Below, one piece after another: positions 8,689 through 15,897 of a stretch of DNA of 64,000 nucleotides. The notes beneath the pieces were generated by a model that was not told the origin of the DNA, ran no database searches, and saw nothing but the letters and a program-made list of their open reading frames with translations. A program made the position numbers and the translations under genes. The first letter of the stretch is position 1; every line of letters starts with the position of its first letter. Source of the DNA: Streptomyces sp. Act143 (GTDB lineage Bacteria > Actinomycetota > Actinomycetes > Streptomycetales > Streptomycetaceae); assembly GCF_003143935.1 (NCBI RefSeq), contig NZ_QFRX01000001.1:6470303-6534302 (forward strand), in the 5' to 3' direction.

Positions 8689-9897
8689 TCAAGCGGCGGT
8701 TTCCAGGCCCGCCGAAGCCTCCAGTTCGCGGATGCGCGCCGGTTGCCGAAGCAGCCGATCGAGCTGTCCCACGGCTTCGATCACGTCGGGGTCCAGAGCC
8801 TCAGCGTAGATGTCCAGGGTCGTCGAAATCCGGCTGTGCCGCAGCACCGCCTTCACGATCCTGGGGTGCACCCGGAGGTGGACCAGGAGCGTGCCGCACG
8901 ACTTGCGAAGCCCCTTGGGGTTCATCTTGCCGAGCCCTTCCAGCCGGATGATCCTTTGGAGATCCAGGTAGAGCTGAGCCGGTGTGAGCGGTCGGCCGGT
9001 CCGGGTCACGAACACGTGCACCTCGGGGTCCTCGAACCAGGGGCGCCCGTTGCTCGCCGCACGCTCCCGCAGCATGGCTGTGCGCATGCGCGTCCAGCGC
9101 AGGGGAGCGATGCACTGGGCTGGTAGCGGCAAGGGCGCCTTGGACGTGTCGGTCTTGAGTTCGGCGTCGTCAATCGTGCCCGCGCTACTGCGCTGACGCT
9201 GCTGCTCGATCCAGATGATCCGGTTGTCGAAGTCGATGTTGTCCCAGCGCAGCCCGCACACCTCAGCCCGGCGCAGGCCCAGGAGACAGATCAGCAGGAA
9301 CACCGGGTAGTACACGGTCAGGCGCCGAGCCGCCGACAGGAAGCGGAGCACCGTCACCGCGTCCCAGCTCTTGCCGCTGTCCGTGGCCGCGCGAACGTGC
9401 ACGAGCTTGGCCACGTTGCGAGTCAGCCCGATGTCCTCGACCATCGCGGCCGTGAGCGCCGCGGAGAGGACCCGGAGAGCGCGCTTGGCTGTCTTGACCC
9501 CTTGGTCCTGTGCGAGCGTCTGCATGGCCCCTCGCAGCTCCTTGACGCCGAGCTTCAGCATGACCTTGGAGCCCAGACGCGGGCGGAGGTGATGCCGAAC
9601 TGCCGTCTCGTACGCCCGGTAGCTGTTCCCGGCGAGGTTGGGCTTCACGATCACCTCAAGCCAGTAGTCGAACCACTGACCAAGCGTCATGTCCCGCGTA
9701 GGCGTCGGGATGCCTCCCTTGGCACGGTCGATCAGCTCCCGGCGCTTCCGGTCGCACTCCTCGAAGGTCGCGCCGTATGCGTACTTCCGCTTCGTGGTGC
9801 CGTCCGGCTGCGGGACGTACACGGCAGCCTGATAGCGACCGTCAGAGCGCTTCGTGACCGTGCCCGACCCGTTGGGGTTCCGCTTGCGGGGAGGCAT
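8689..9897 (-). CDS. int: Tyrosine site-specific integrase of the AICE
   Basis: Catalyses integration and, with Xis, excision by recombining the att core. It has 402 residues. The N-terminal arm-binding domain contains GSGTVTKRSDGRYQAAVYV, and a core-binding SAM-like domain spans about residues 70-165. The catalytic domain shows box I arginine R209 (LGLRRAEVCGLRW), a likely lysine at K248, box II arginine R331, H354 (VLRHS) and nucleophile Y364 (LDIYAEA). The box II position usually held by histidine is lysine (K328, in NPKGLRKS), an occasional variation. The ATG overlaps the xis stop as ATGA. It sits at the attachment site, as is normal for AICEs. Confidence 0.96.
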   Translation of the reverse strand: MPPRKRNPNGSGTVTKRSDGRYQAAVYVPQPDGTTKRKYAYGATFEECDRKRRELIDRAKGGIPTPTRDMTLGQWFDYWLEVIVKPNLAGNSYRAYETAVRHHLRPRLGSKVMLKLGVKELRGAMQTLAQDQGVKTAKRALRVLSAALTAAMVEDIGLTRNVAKLVHVRAATDSGKSWDAVTVLRFLSAARRLTVYYPVFLLICLLGLRRAEVCGLRWDNIDFDNRIIWIEQQRQRSSAGTIDDAELKTDTSKAPLPLPAQCIAPLRWTRMRTAMLRERAASNGRPWFEDPEVHVFVTRTGRPLTPAQLYLDLQRIIRLEGLGKMNPKGLRKSCGTLLVHLRVHPRIVKAVLRHSRISTTLDIYAEALDPDVIEAVGQLDRLLRQPARIRELEASAGLETAA

Positions 9898-10085
9898 CAG
9901 GCAGCCTCCTCAAGCCGGGCGCGGATGTACTCCTCAAGCGCGCTCTCGGGAATCCGGCGGCACCGCCCCTCCGTGAAGGAAGCGAGCCGCTTCGAGCGGA
10001 TCAAGTCGTAGACCTTGCTCCGGCCGTACTTCAGCCGCGCCATGACCTCAGCCACGGTCAGCAGCTCCACATGAGCAGTTGTCAT
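9897..10085 (-). CDS. xis: Excisionase, helix-turn-helix (MerR/Xis-like)
   Basis: DNA-binding protein of 62 residues that biases the integrase towards excision. Its single winged helix-turn-helix reads LLTVAEVMARLKYGRSKVYDLIRS, and the wing (FTEGRCRRIPESALEEYI) is the standard ending of AICE excisionases. The start at 10085 overlaps the stop of the replication gene, and its stop overlaps the int start, both as ATGA. The three genes are therefore translationally coupled, as in the repSA-xis-int operon of pSAM2. A longer open frame through the replication gene is spurious. Confidence 0.93.
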   Translation of the reverse strand: MTTAHVELLTVAEVMARLKYGRSKVYDLIRSKRLASFTEGRCRRIPESALEEYIRARLEEAA

Positions 10086-11506
10086 GCGGCGGCTCCTTCC
10101 TGGTCGAGGAGAGCGGGTAGTTCCTCGCGGGCAATCTCGCGGTTGTGCTCGATGTCCCGGCGGATGTTGGCGGCAAGCCAGGATTCGCCGGGGGTGTGGC
10201 CATGTCCGGCGTAGGTCCAGTGGGCGAGGGTGAGCGTGGTTGCCTCCGGGGTGTCGTCGGGGTCGGGTAGGCCGAGGGCGGCGCGTTGCTGTGCGGCGCG
10301 GTAGTCGGCGCGGACCTGGCGGAGGGCGCCGAGGGTGGTGGAGTAGCGGCGGGACTTGGTGGAGAAGTGGCCGCGGAAGCCGAGCATGTGGGCCCAGTCT
10401 CGGAGCTTGCGGTCCGGGTAGAGCGCGTGCAGGTCGAGGCAAGCCGCGATCAACCGGGCGGGATGGTCGGGCACGTCGAGCAGTACGAGGGCCTCTTTGT
10501 TGCCGATGCGGCGGTCGACGGTGCCGGTCGTCTCCGCGGCTTTGGTGGCGTACTTGGCGACGTAGGAGGCAACGGCCGCTTCCGTGATCTCTTCGCCGTG
10601 CCCGAAGGCGCCGATCGGCTGCACGTCGATCTGTGTGCCCCACCGCAACGTCCGGGCCGGTTGCGTGATCGCCGGTTGCTTGGGGTTCGGCTGATACCGG
10701 GCCGGGGGCACGTCAACCATGACGCGGGCCGCGGCGGCGTGGATCGCGTCGGTGAGGAGGCCGAGGGTTGCCCAGGGTGGGGGCGGGGAGTCGGGCCCGT
10801 CCGCGCCGTCGAAGCGGATCACGGCGTGGAAGTGCACGGCCCCGCGTTTCTGGTACTCGGCGACCTTGCCGAAGGCGACCCTCGACTGTTCCCGAGCGGC
10901 CTTCTGCGTGAGCCCGGCGCGTCGAGCAATCTCGCGGCGGAGGTAGATCGTGAAGTAGCGCCACAGGTCGGAGGCGTGGTTGTTCCACAGCACCGCGCCC
11001 GCGTAGTCGTACGTCTGGGGGTCGAGGGGGGTGCCGAGTTCGGGGGCGTCCTCGCCGTGGCGGAGGCCGCAGCGGCAGGGCCGTTGGCCGGGCCGGTTGT
11101 GGACCGGGCCGAAGCTCGGGGCGGTGAGGGTGGCGAACACCCGCGGGTGGTTGCGGACGGTGGGCGGGGTGCCCTTGGCGGGGTCGCCGACGAGTCCGGC
11201 GCGGATGAGGTGGTAGGTGTCTCCGGCGTAGGTCCAGGCGCAGGCCGGGCAACGGGAAGCTCGGCGGTTGCCGCACGCGATGCGGAGCATGCTGCCCGGC
11301 TCGTGCTCGGTCGTGTACGCGTGGAGCACGGTCTTCGTGGCCGGGTCGATGGTCTTGGTTCCGCCCATGAGGCGGATCGGGTCGGAGCAGCCGCCGGTGC
11401 GGCGGATCTGTTCTTGCCAGCGGTCGAAGCCGTCGGACGCGGCCACCTTCAGCACGTCGGCGAGGGTGGCCGCATCCAGGCCCGCCAGAGTGGCGGTGTC
11501 AGTCAC
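10082..11506 (-). CDS. repSA: RepSA-type rolling-circle replication initiator
   Basis: Protein of 474 residues that should nick one strand at the element's double-strand origin and start rolling-circle replication of the excised circle. A cysteine cluster (C79, C86, C89 in CGNRRASRCPAC) precedes the HUH metal-binding motif HFH at residues 225-227 (AVHFHAVIR). The candidate nucleophile tyrosines lie in SYVAKYATK (Y315, Y319). This order and length match pSAM2 RepSA-like proteins. The stop is coupled to xis, and the gene follows a small zinc-finger gene by 4 bases. The origin itself is not obvious here. Confidence 0.93.
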   Translation of the reverse strand: MTDTATLAGLDAATLADVLKVAASDGFDRWQEQIRRTGGCSDPIRLMGGTKTIDPATKTVLHAYTTEHEPGSMLRIACGNRRASRCPACAWTYAGDTYHLIRAGLVGDPAKGTPPTVRNHPRVFATLTAPSFGPVHNRPGQRPCRCGLRHGEDAPELGTPLDPQTYDYAGAVLWNNHASDLWRYFTIYLRREIARRAGLTQKAAREQSRVAFGKVAEYQKRGAVHFHAVIRFDGADGPDSPPPPWATLGLLTDAIHAAAARVMVDVPPARYQPNPKQPAITQPARTLRWGTQIDVQPIGAFGHGEEITEAAVASYVAKYATKAAETTGTVDRRIGNKEALVLLDVPDHPARLIAACLDLHALYPDRKLRDWAHMLGFRGHFSTKSRRYSTTLGALRQVRADYRAAQQRAALGLPDPDDTPEATTLTLAHWTYAGHGHTPGESWLAANIRRDIEHNREIAREELPALLDQEGAAA

Positions 11507-11510
11507 CTGG

Positions 11511-11693
11511 TCACCTCCCGGCCCGGACGAGACCGGCAGGGGCCGCGGCGTGGCCGATGCCCTTGCAGGCGTGGCAGACGACGCGGAGCAGGACGCGGGA
11601 GCCGTCGGCGTGGCGGTCGCCGGTGGTGATGGCGACGACCGGGAAGCCGTCGCAGTTACGGCAGACCGGGCGTGTCGTGGCGTGGGCAGGCAT
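11511..11693 (-). CDS. Small cysteine-rich (zinc-finger-like) AICE protein
   Basis: Protein of 60 residues with two CxxC pairs (CRNCDGFP and CHACKGIGH) that could bind one zinc ion. Such tiny proteins are common just before the replication gene in Streptomyces AICEs; no function is established. It ends 4 bases before the replication gene starts and is clearly part of the same operon. The ATG at 11693 has AAGGGAGAG a few bases upstream. Called a real gene on context, ribosome site and the paired cysteines. Confidence 0.7.
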   Translation of the reverse strand: MPAHATTRPVCRNCDGFPVVAITTGDRHADGSRVLLRVVCHACKGIGHAAAPAGLVRAGR

Positions 11694-11788
11694 GATGAGG
11701 CTCTCCCTTTCGGGTCCGTTGGATCAGGAAGGTGGGAAGCCGTCCGGGGCGGCGGAAGTTTGGCGACCGAGGCCGCCCCGGACGGGCA

Positions 11789-12094
11789 TTACTTGCCGAG
11801 CGTGGGTGGTGCCTTCTTGCGCTTGGACGTGCGGTTGATCGAGTAGCTGATCCCGCAGGTGGCCGACAGGACCGAGACGATCGACGCGGCGACGATCTGC
11901 GCGACGAACGCGATGACCAGCAGCACCGCGATCGAGCCGGTGATGACCAGGAGCGTCAGCACAATCGGGCCGGTGTAGGAGCGCGGGGCCTGTTGCACGA
12001 TGACGATCTGGCGTACGTCGGTGCCCGGCGGGAGCTGGCGGTACAGGTCGGCGGGGATGTGTCCGGCGCGGAGCTGTTCGTCGGGCAGACGCAC
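11789..12094 (-). CDS. SpdD-like plasmid-spread membrane protein
   Basis: Protein of 101 residues. The N-terminus is hydrophilic (DEQLRAGHIPADLYRQLPPGTDVRQ), and two hydrophobic segments (GPIVLTLLVITGSIAVLLVI and VAQIVAASIVSVLSATCGI) are followed by a basic tail. This matches Spd proteins of Streptomyces conjugative plasmids and AICEs, which help spread transferred DNA through recipient hyphae, probably at cross-walls. It lies between another transfer gene and the replication module, the usual spd position. The subfamily name is from memory. Confidence 0.75.
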   Translation of the reverse strand: MRLPDEQLRAGHIPADLYRQLPPGTDVRQIVIVQQAPRSYTGPIVLTLLVITGSIAVLLVIAFVAQIVAASIVSVLSATCGISYSINRTSKRKKAPPTLGK

Positions 12095-12112
12095 GAGTCC
12101 TCTCCTTCCGGG

Positions 12113-12298
12113 TCAGGCGGTGCAGCGGTGGGTGCGGGCGGCGAGTTCGGCGGCCGAGCGGTCACCGTGTTCGGTGGAGAACCCGCACTTGGGTGCCGTG
12201 CAGGCTGCGGTGTGCTTGGTCTGACCGCGTCCGTTATGGAAGGTGCCGACGCGGACGGGGCCGATGCGGATCACGTCGTAGAAGCGGTTGGGGCGCAT
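12113..12298 (-). CDS. Mobile element transfer protein (small, cysteine/histidine)
   Basis: Protein of 61 residues of a family annotated as mobile element transfer protein in Streptomyces AICEs. The typical features are the start RFYDVIRIGPVRVGTFHNGRG, a likely zinc site of C33, C38 and H57/C59 (TAACTAPKCGF and RTHRC) and the segment SAAELAARTH. Its biochemical role is unknown. It is placed between the SpdB-like and SpdD-like genes in the same orientation. AGGAGG precedes the ATG. Confidence 0.78.
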   Translation of the reverse strand: MRPNRFYDVIRIGPVRVGTFHNGRGQTKHTAACTAPKCGFSTEHGDRSAAELAARTHRCTA

Positions 12299-12318
12299 GG
12301 GTGGAACCTCCTTGTCGA

Positions 12319-12963
12319 TCAGGCGAGTTGGGCGGCGATCGCTCCGGCGAGGTCTTCCGGGATGCCGAGGCGGGCGCGCAGGGTGGCGGTGTCGATGTCC
12401 GTGCCGGTGCGGGTGCGGTGGTCGGCGGCGACCTTCCGGGCGTGGTCGACCAGGGCCGGAGGCACGACCGGGGAGGGCGCTTCAGGCAGTGCGGGCGCGG
12501 GCTCGGCCGCGGTGACAGGATCGGGGACCGGCTCACGGTCAACCTCGGGTTCGGGGGCCGGGGCTGCGGGCGCCGGCACAACCGGCACCCGGTCCCCGGC
12601 CGCAGTCGGCGAGTGGGCGAGCAGGGTGCCGCCGAGGAAGGCCAGCGCGGGCCACCCGGCGACGCCGAATCGCAACCAGGCGGGCGGATGCGCCAGGTCG
12701 AGGAAGCCTGCGGTGGCGACGTTGGCGCCGAGCGAGGCGACCAGGGCGATCAGGAACCAGCACCAGGCCAGCCGGGACCTGCCACCGTTGCGGAGCCGTC
12801 GCCAGGCGGCGACCAGAAGCAGATCAACCGAGACGGGGTAGGCCCACGCCTTCCATCCGGTCTGTCCGGCCGCGGCGGCAAGGTCGTGCAGGTGGGCGAA
12901 GGACAGCGCACCGGCAATCACAGCCTGAACCAGGACAGCGTCCAGACGGAGCTTGCGGGTCAT
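12319..12963 (-). CDS. DUF2637 / SpdB-like membrane protein
   Basis: Spread protein of 214 residues. The N-terminal half holds about four transmembrane helices (VIAGALSFAHLHDLAAAAG, AYPVSVDLLLVAAW, WCWFLIALVASLGANVATAG, AGWPALAFLGGTLLA), the DUF2637 pattern. A long Pro/Ala/Glu-rich linker (about 123-165) leads to a small C-terminal helical domain with DIDTATLRARLGIPEDLAGAI, which looks like a DNA-binding helix-turn-helix. SpdB proteins of Streptomyces plasmids support intramycelial spread and can bind DNA. The ATG is preceded by GAAGGAGG. Confidence 0.85.
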   Translation of the reverse strand: MTRKLRLDAVLVQAVIAGALSFAHLHDLAAAAGQTGWKAWAYPVSVDLLLVAAWRRLRNGGRSRLAWCWFLIALVASLGANVATAGFLDLAHPPAWLRFGVAGWPALAFLGGTLLAHSPTAAGDRVPVVPAPAAPAPEPEVDREPVPDPVTAAEPAPALPEAPSPVVPPALVDHARKVAADHRTRTGTDIDTATLRARLGIPEDLAGAIAAQLA

Positions 12964-13034
12964 GTCCTCACCTCCTTCAGGGAGTTGGGCCGGGCCGGGC
13001 GGGGAGCGGTGTCCGGCCGCCCGGCCCCGGCGGT

Positions 13035-13235
13035 TCAGTCGTCGGCGGGGATCTCGCCGGAGCCCAGGCAGTTCAGGCAGATGCCGGTCTGCTGCCCGGC
13101 GACCCGCTGCCTGCGGCCGACGCGGACGGTGCGGGAGACCTCACCGCTGCCCTTGCACACCGGGCACTTGGCGGGCTCCGGGGCGGCGGGCTTCCGGCGG
13201 GCGGTCGCCTTCTTCGCGGTCGCCACCGTCACCAC
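13035..13235 (-). CDS. Small zinc-finger protein with DnaJ-type CxxCxGxG repeats
   Basis: Protein of 66 residues with a basic, alanine-rich N-terminus and two zinc-knuckle repeats (CPVCKGSG and CLNCLGSG) like the central domain of DnaJ. One zinc ion could be held by the four cysteines. There is no J-domain. It overlaps the upstream gene by 7 bases and belongs to the transfer operon. Homologues are common AICE genes without an assigned role; DNA or protein binding is a guess. Confidence 0.7.
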   Translation of the reverse strand: MVTVATAKKATARRKPAAPEPAKCPVCKGSGEVSRTVRVGRRQRVAGQQTGICLNCLGSGEIPADD

Positions 13236-13444
13236 CCCTCACCGGGGTACTGGGGGCCATCGGCGGGGTCGTAGCCGGGCGGGAACAGGCCCGGCGGCGG
13301 CTCGGGCAACGACGCGGCCAGAGACGGGCCGATGGCGGCAACGAAGGCGTTGTCTGCCCCGGCGGTCTGGGAGTACGCGGCCAGGTCGAGGAGCAGCCCG
13401 AGGGTGCGGGCGAAGTCGTCGCAGTGCGCGCACATCGCGGGCAC
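13229..13444 (-). CDS. Hypothetical AICE protein (71 aa)
   Basis: Not recognised. The 71 residues start with MPAMCAHCDDF, a CxxC pair followed by a helical segment (ARTLGLLLDLAAYSQTAG) and a proline-rich end (PEPPPGLFPPGYDPADGPQYP). It lies 2 bases after the upstream gene and overlaps the next by 7 bases, so tight operon packing is the main evidence that it is translated. Confidence 0.55.
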   Translation of the reverse strand: MPAMCAHCDDFARTLGLLLDLAAYSQTAGADNAFVAAIGPSLAASLPEPPPGLFPPGYDPADGPQYPGEGW

Positions 13445-13446
13445 CC

Positions 13447-13638
13447 CTACTTCGGGTAGCGGCGGGGGTAGCCGGACCCCTGCGGGGGCCGGTCGCCGCT
13501 GTGCTCGGCGTGCAGACCACCGCGGATGACGTCGGAGAAGTCGTCGGTGCCCTGCTTACGCTCGTACTCCCGGATGTCGCGGCCGAACTTGGACAGGCGG
13601 GAGAGGTTGTCGGCGAAGTTCTCGCGGCTAGTGCTCAT
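13447..13638 (-). CDS. Hypothetical AICE protein (63 aa)
   Basis: Not recognised. The 63 residues are hydrophilic, with a helical N-terminus (STSRENFADNLSRLSKFGRDIREYERKQ) and a basic end. An excellent ribosome site (AGGAGG, 6 bases before the ATG at 13638) selects this start over a longer open frame. It is the first small gene downstream of traSA, so probably a transfer accessory. Confidence 0.65.
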   Translation of the reverse strand: MSTSRENFADNLSRLSKFGRDIREYERKQGTDDFSDVIRGGLHAEHSGDRPPQGSGYPRRYPK

Positions 13639-13717
13639 CGGTGCCTCCTGATCTCGGACATGGCTCGGGTAGGGACCTGGCGCGAAGGCGGTCGCGTCGA
13701 CCGGGAAGAACAGGGAT

Positions 13718-15049
13718 CTACTTGCTTGCGGGCTCGGCGTCGGCGAGGGGCCGGGCGGGCTCGTACTGCGAGGCCGGGCGGAACGGAGCCAGGAACGCCA
13801 ACTCCGGGGTGAGGTGGGCGAATTCGCGGCAGACGGCCGTCGCCTCTTCGGGGCTGATCTCGGGGGTGCGGATGCGGGACCAGTAGCCCGAGGCGTCACC
13901 AGCCACCGCCACACCCGGGCGGTCGGCGCGGATGCCCGTCACGGCGACCACCGCGTCCGGGGCGATGTCGCCAAGGCCCATCTCGGCGGTCTGCTTGTCG
14001 TTGACGCGGTGGCAGACACGGCCGGTGAGCTGGGCCCGCAGGGCGGTTGCGCCGCGGCCGAGGTCGGAGCCGAAGCGCTGCCCGCACACTTCCAGGTAGA
14101 TGCCGACCGCGCGGGCCATCTGGCCGAGCCGCACGAGCTGCATGACGGTGTGATCGCGGGCCGGTTCGTCCTTCTTGGACATCACCAAGAACAGTTCCGC
14201 CACCTCGTCAATCAGCACGACCAGCGGCACCGGCCGCACCTCATCCGGCAACTCCCACAAGTTCGAGACGCCGTAGAGGGCGAGGAGATCGAAACGCTCC
14301 TCCATCTCCGCGACCAGCGCATCAGCCAGACGCCCGGCGGACTCGCGGTCGGTGGCCAGCGCCGACAGCCGGGGCGCGTAACGGGACTGCTCCACCCCGC
14401 GCTTGCAGTCGATGCCGACCAGGCCCACCGGCAGCTTGGCCAGGCCCTTGATCAGGTTGCGCTGATACATCGACTTGCCCGACCCGTTGGCGCCCAACGT
14501 CAGCGCCATGGGCATCTTGCGGTAGTCCCGCTCGAAGACCGTGCCGTCCTCGCGCAGCGCCACCGGCACGACCAGGCCGCGAGGCTGGGCCTTGCGCGGC
14601 ATCCGCACCCGGCGCAGCACGTCATAACCCGTCATCCGCAGCTCGACATACCCCGGCTTGGACGACACCACGGTCACCGAGTGCACACCCCACGCATGGC
14701 GCAGACGCTCGGAGGAAGCGGCGATGTCCGCGGGCTCCAGCCCGGCCGGAAGCCGCAGCGTGACCCGCAGGCCGGTCGAGGTCGGACGGACGCGGCGAAC
14801 CTTGGGCGGCACCGGCATGACCTCACGGCGACCGACGTTGCGGGCGACGAACGCCCGCAGGCCGGAGGGCTGCACGGTCAGGCCGCACGCGTCCATGGTC
14901 GAGGCGTAGGTGACGGTGAACCGGCCCCACGTAACCGGCAGACCCACCAGCGCCCAATAGGTGCGCGGCAGACGGTACTTGGCGTAGCCGACGCCACCGG
15001 CACCGGCCGCTAAGCCGCCGACCTCCACCCACGTCTCTACGCTGGTCAT
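13718..15049 (-). CDS. traSA: FtsK/SpoIIIE-type conjugative DNA translocase (TraSA)
   Basis: Main transfer protein: a hexameric ATPase that pumps double-stranded DNA from donor to recipient hyphae at the septum, unlike relaxase-based conjugation. It has 443 residues. A membrane-proximal N-terminal part (YWALVGLPVTWGRFTVTYAS) leads to the motor domain with Walker A GANGSGKS (186-193) and Walker B VVLIDE (277-282); an FtsK-like ending with GDIAPDAVVAVTGI follows. AICE versions lack the long linker of chromosomal FtsK, as here. Two bases separate it from the SCO3933-family gene. The DNA site it recognises (clt) should lie in the element, possibly at 17130-18060. Confidence 0.92.
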   Translation of the reverse strand: MTSVETWVEVGGLAAGAGGVGYAKYRLPRTYWALVGLPVTWGRFTVTYASTMDACGLTVQPSGLRAFVARNVGRREVMPVPPKVRRVRPTSTGLRVTLRLPAGLEPADIAASSERLRHAWGVHSVTVVSSKPGYVELRMTGYDVLRRVRMPRKAQPRGLVVPVALREDGTVFERDYRKMPMALTLGANGSGKSMYQRNLIKGLAKLPVGLVGIDCKRGVEQSRYAPRLSALATDRESAGRLADALVAEMEERFDLLALYGVSNLWELPDEVRPVPLVVLIDEVAELFLVMSKKDEPARDHTVMQLVRLGQMARAVGIYLEVCGQRFGSDLGRGATALRAQLTGRVCHRVNDKQTAEMGLGDIAPDAVVAVTGIRADRPGVAVAGDASGYWSRIRTPEISPEEATAVCREFAHLTPELAFLAPFRPASQYEPARPLADAEPASK

Positions 15050-15051
15050 GG

Positions 15052-15384
15052 TCAGGCCGCCAGCGGGGTGATCGCGACCGCGCGGAACGAAATCCCGTGC
15101 CGCTTCTGGCCGTTGAACTCGTTCTCCCAGTCACGCGCCTTCAATCCGGTGACGGCCACCGGCGTGCCCGGCGTCAGCCCCTCGGGGAAGCCGGTCTCCG
15201 GGATCGTGACGGAGTAGAGGTTGCCCTCCCCCTCGTCCGAGACCAGCAGGCCCACCGTCGACAACGGCGCCTCGGTCTTCGAGTCCACGGCCCGCTCACC
15301 GGTCCGCTTGTTGACCATCTTCGGTTCCGGCGCGGTCGCCACGAACACCACCGCGGTCGAAAGGTCGATCTTGAAGGACGGCAT
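15052..15384 (-). CDS. SCO3933-family regulatory/accessory protein
   Basis: First gene of the minus-strand transfer-replication operon, 110 residues. It opens with MPSFKIDLSTAVVFVATAPEPK and ends with WENEFNGQKRHGISFRAVAI. These are the hallmarks of a protein found at the head of transfer operons in many Streptomyces AICEs and annotated as an SCO3933-family regulatory protein. The beta-rich, compact sequence has no clear helix-turn-helix, so a direct regulatory role is not shown. The ATG at 15384 follows GGGAGA at 7 bases; a longer frame to 15474 crosses the operator region and is unlikely. Confidence 0.8.
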   Translation of the reverse strand: MPSFKIDLSTAVVFVATAPEPKMVNKRTGERAVDSKTEAPLSTVGLLVSDEGEGNLYSVTIPETGFPEGLTPGTPVAVTGLKARDWENEFNGQKRHGISFRAVAITPLAA

Positions 15385-15484
15385 TATGGAGTCTCCCTTT
15401 TGGGAAGAGCCCTGGGCTGCGTTGTGATCTTGGCGGATGGCACGCAGTCCGGGGCTGCTTGTTTCTTCCGACACGATCGAAGCT

Positions 15485-15524
15485 ACTCGCAGAAAAACTG
15501 CGAGTCAACAGAAAAACTGCGACT
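15485..15524. promoter_or_regulatory. Palindromic operator with direct-repeat partner between the divergent AICE operons
   Basis: ACTCGCAG-AAAAA-CTGCGAGT (15485-15505) is a perfect 8-bp inverted repeat around five adenines. A second, partial copy (CAGAAAAACTGCGA, 15509-15522) follows at a 19-base offset from the matching bases of the first (15490-15503), so both lie on similar faces of the helix. It sits in the 192-base gap between the transfer operon and the monooxygenase-XRE operon, so it is the natural binding site for the XRE regulator encoded 370 bases away. No binding data. Confidence 0.7.
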
Positions 15525-15576
15525 AGTAGTAGTTCTTCGACTCTGCGAGACTGGGTGCGACGACAAGGAGGAAGAA

Positions 15577-15897
15577 ATGAACCACTTCGGGCTTTTTGTT
15601 CGGTTCACCTTGCGCGAAGGTGCGGGCGAGGCGTTCGACGCGCTGATGGAGGAGACGACCGCAGGCATCCGTGCACATGAGCCGGGCACGCTGGTCTATG
15701 CGTGCCACAAGGTCGAGGGCGCGCCCGATGAGCGGATCTTCTTCGAGATCTACGCCGACCACGCCGCGTTCGAGGAACACGAGCGCCAGCCGCACACGCG
15801 GCACTTCCTGGCGGAGCGCACCAAGTATGTCGAGAAGACCGAGGTAGACCGCCTTGAGCCGTACACCGGCAAGTACCCGACCGAGGCCGAGAAGTGA
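15577..15897 (+). CDS. Antibiotic biosynthesis monooxygenase (ABM) domain protein, putative quinol monooxygenase
   Basis: Small dimeric ferredoxin-like (ABM) protein of 106 residues. The family signatures are the opening FGLFVRFTLREGAGEAFDALMEE, the central GTLVYACHKVEGAPDERIFFEIYADHAAFEEHE and the ending HTRHF. YgiN-like relatives oxidise quinols or aromatic intermediates without cofactors. It has a strong ribosome site (AAGGAGGAAGAA) and overlaps the XRE gene as GTGA, so the two are coupled. It is cargo rather than a known AICE function; a role in redox sensing for the regulator is a guess. Confidence 0.85.
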   Translation: MNHFGLFVRFTLREGAGEAFDALMEETTAGIRAHEPGTLVYACHKVEGAPDERIFFEIYADHAAFEEHERQPHTRHFLAERTKYVEKTEVDRLEPYTGKYPTEAEK

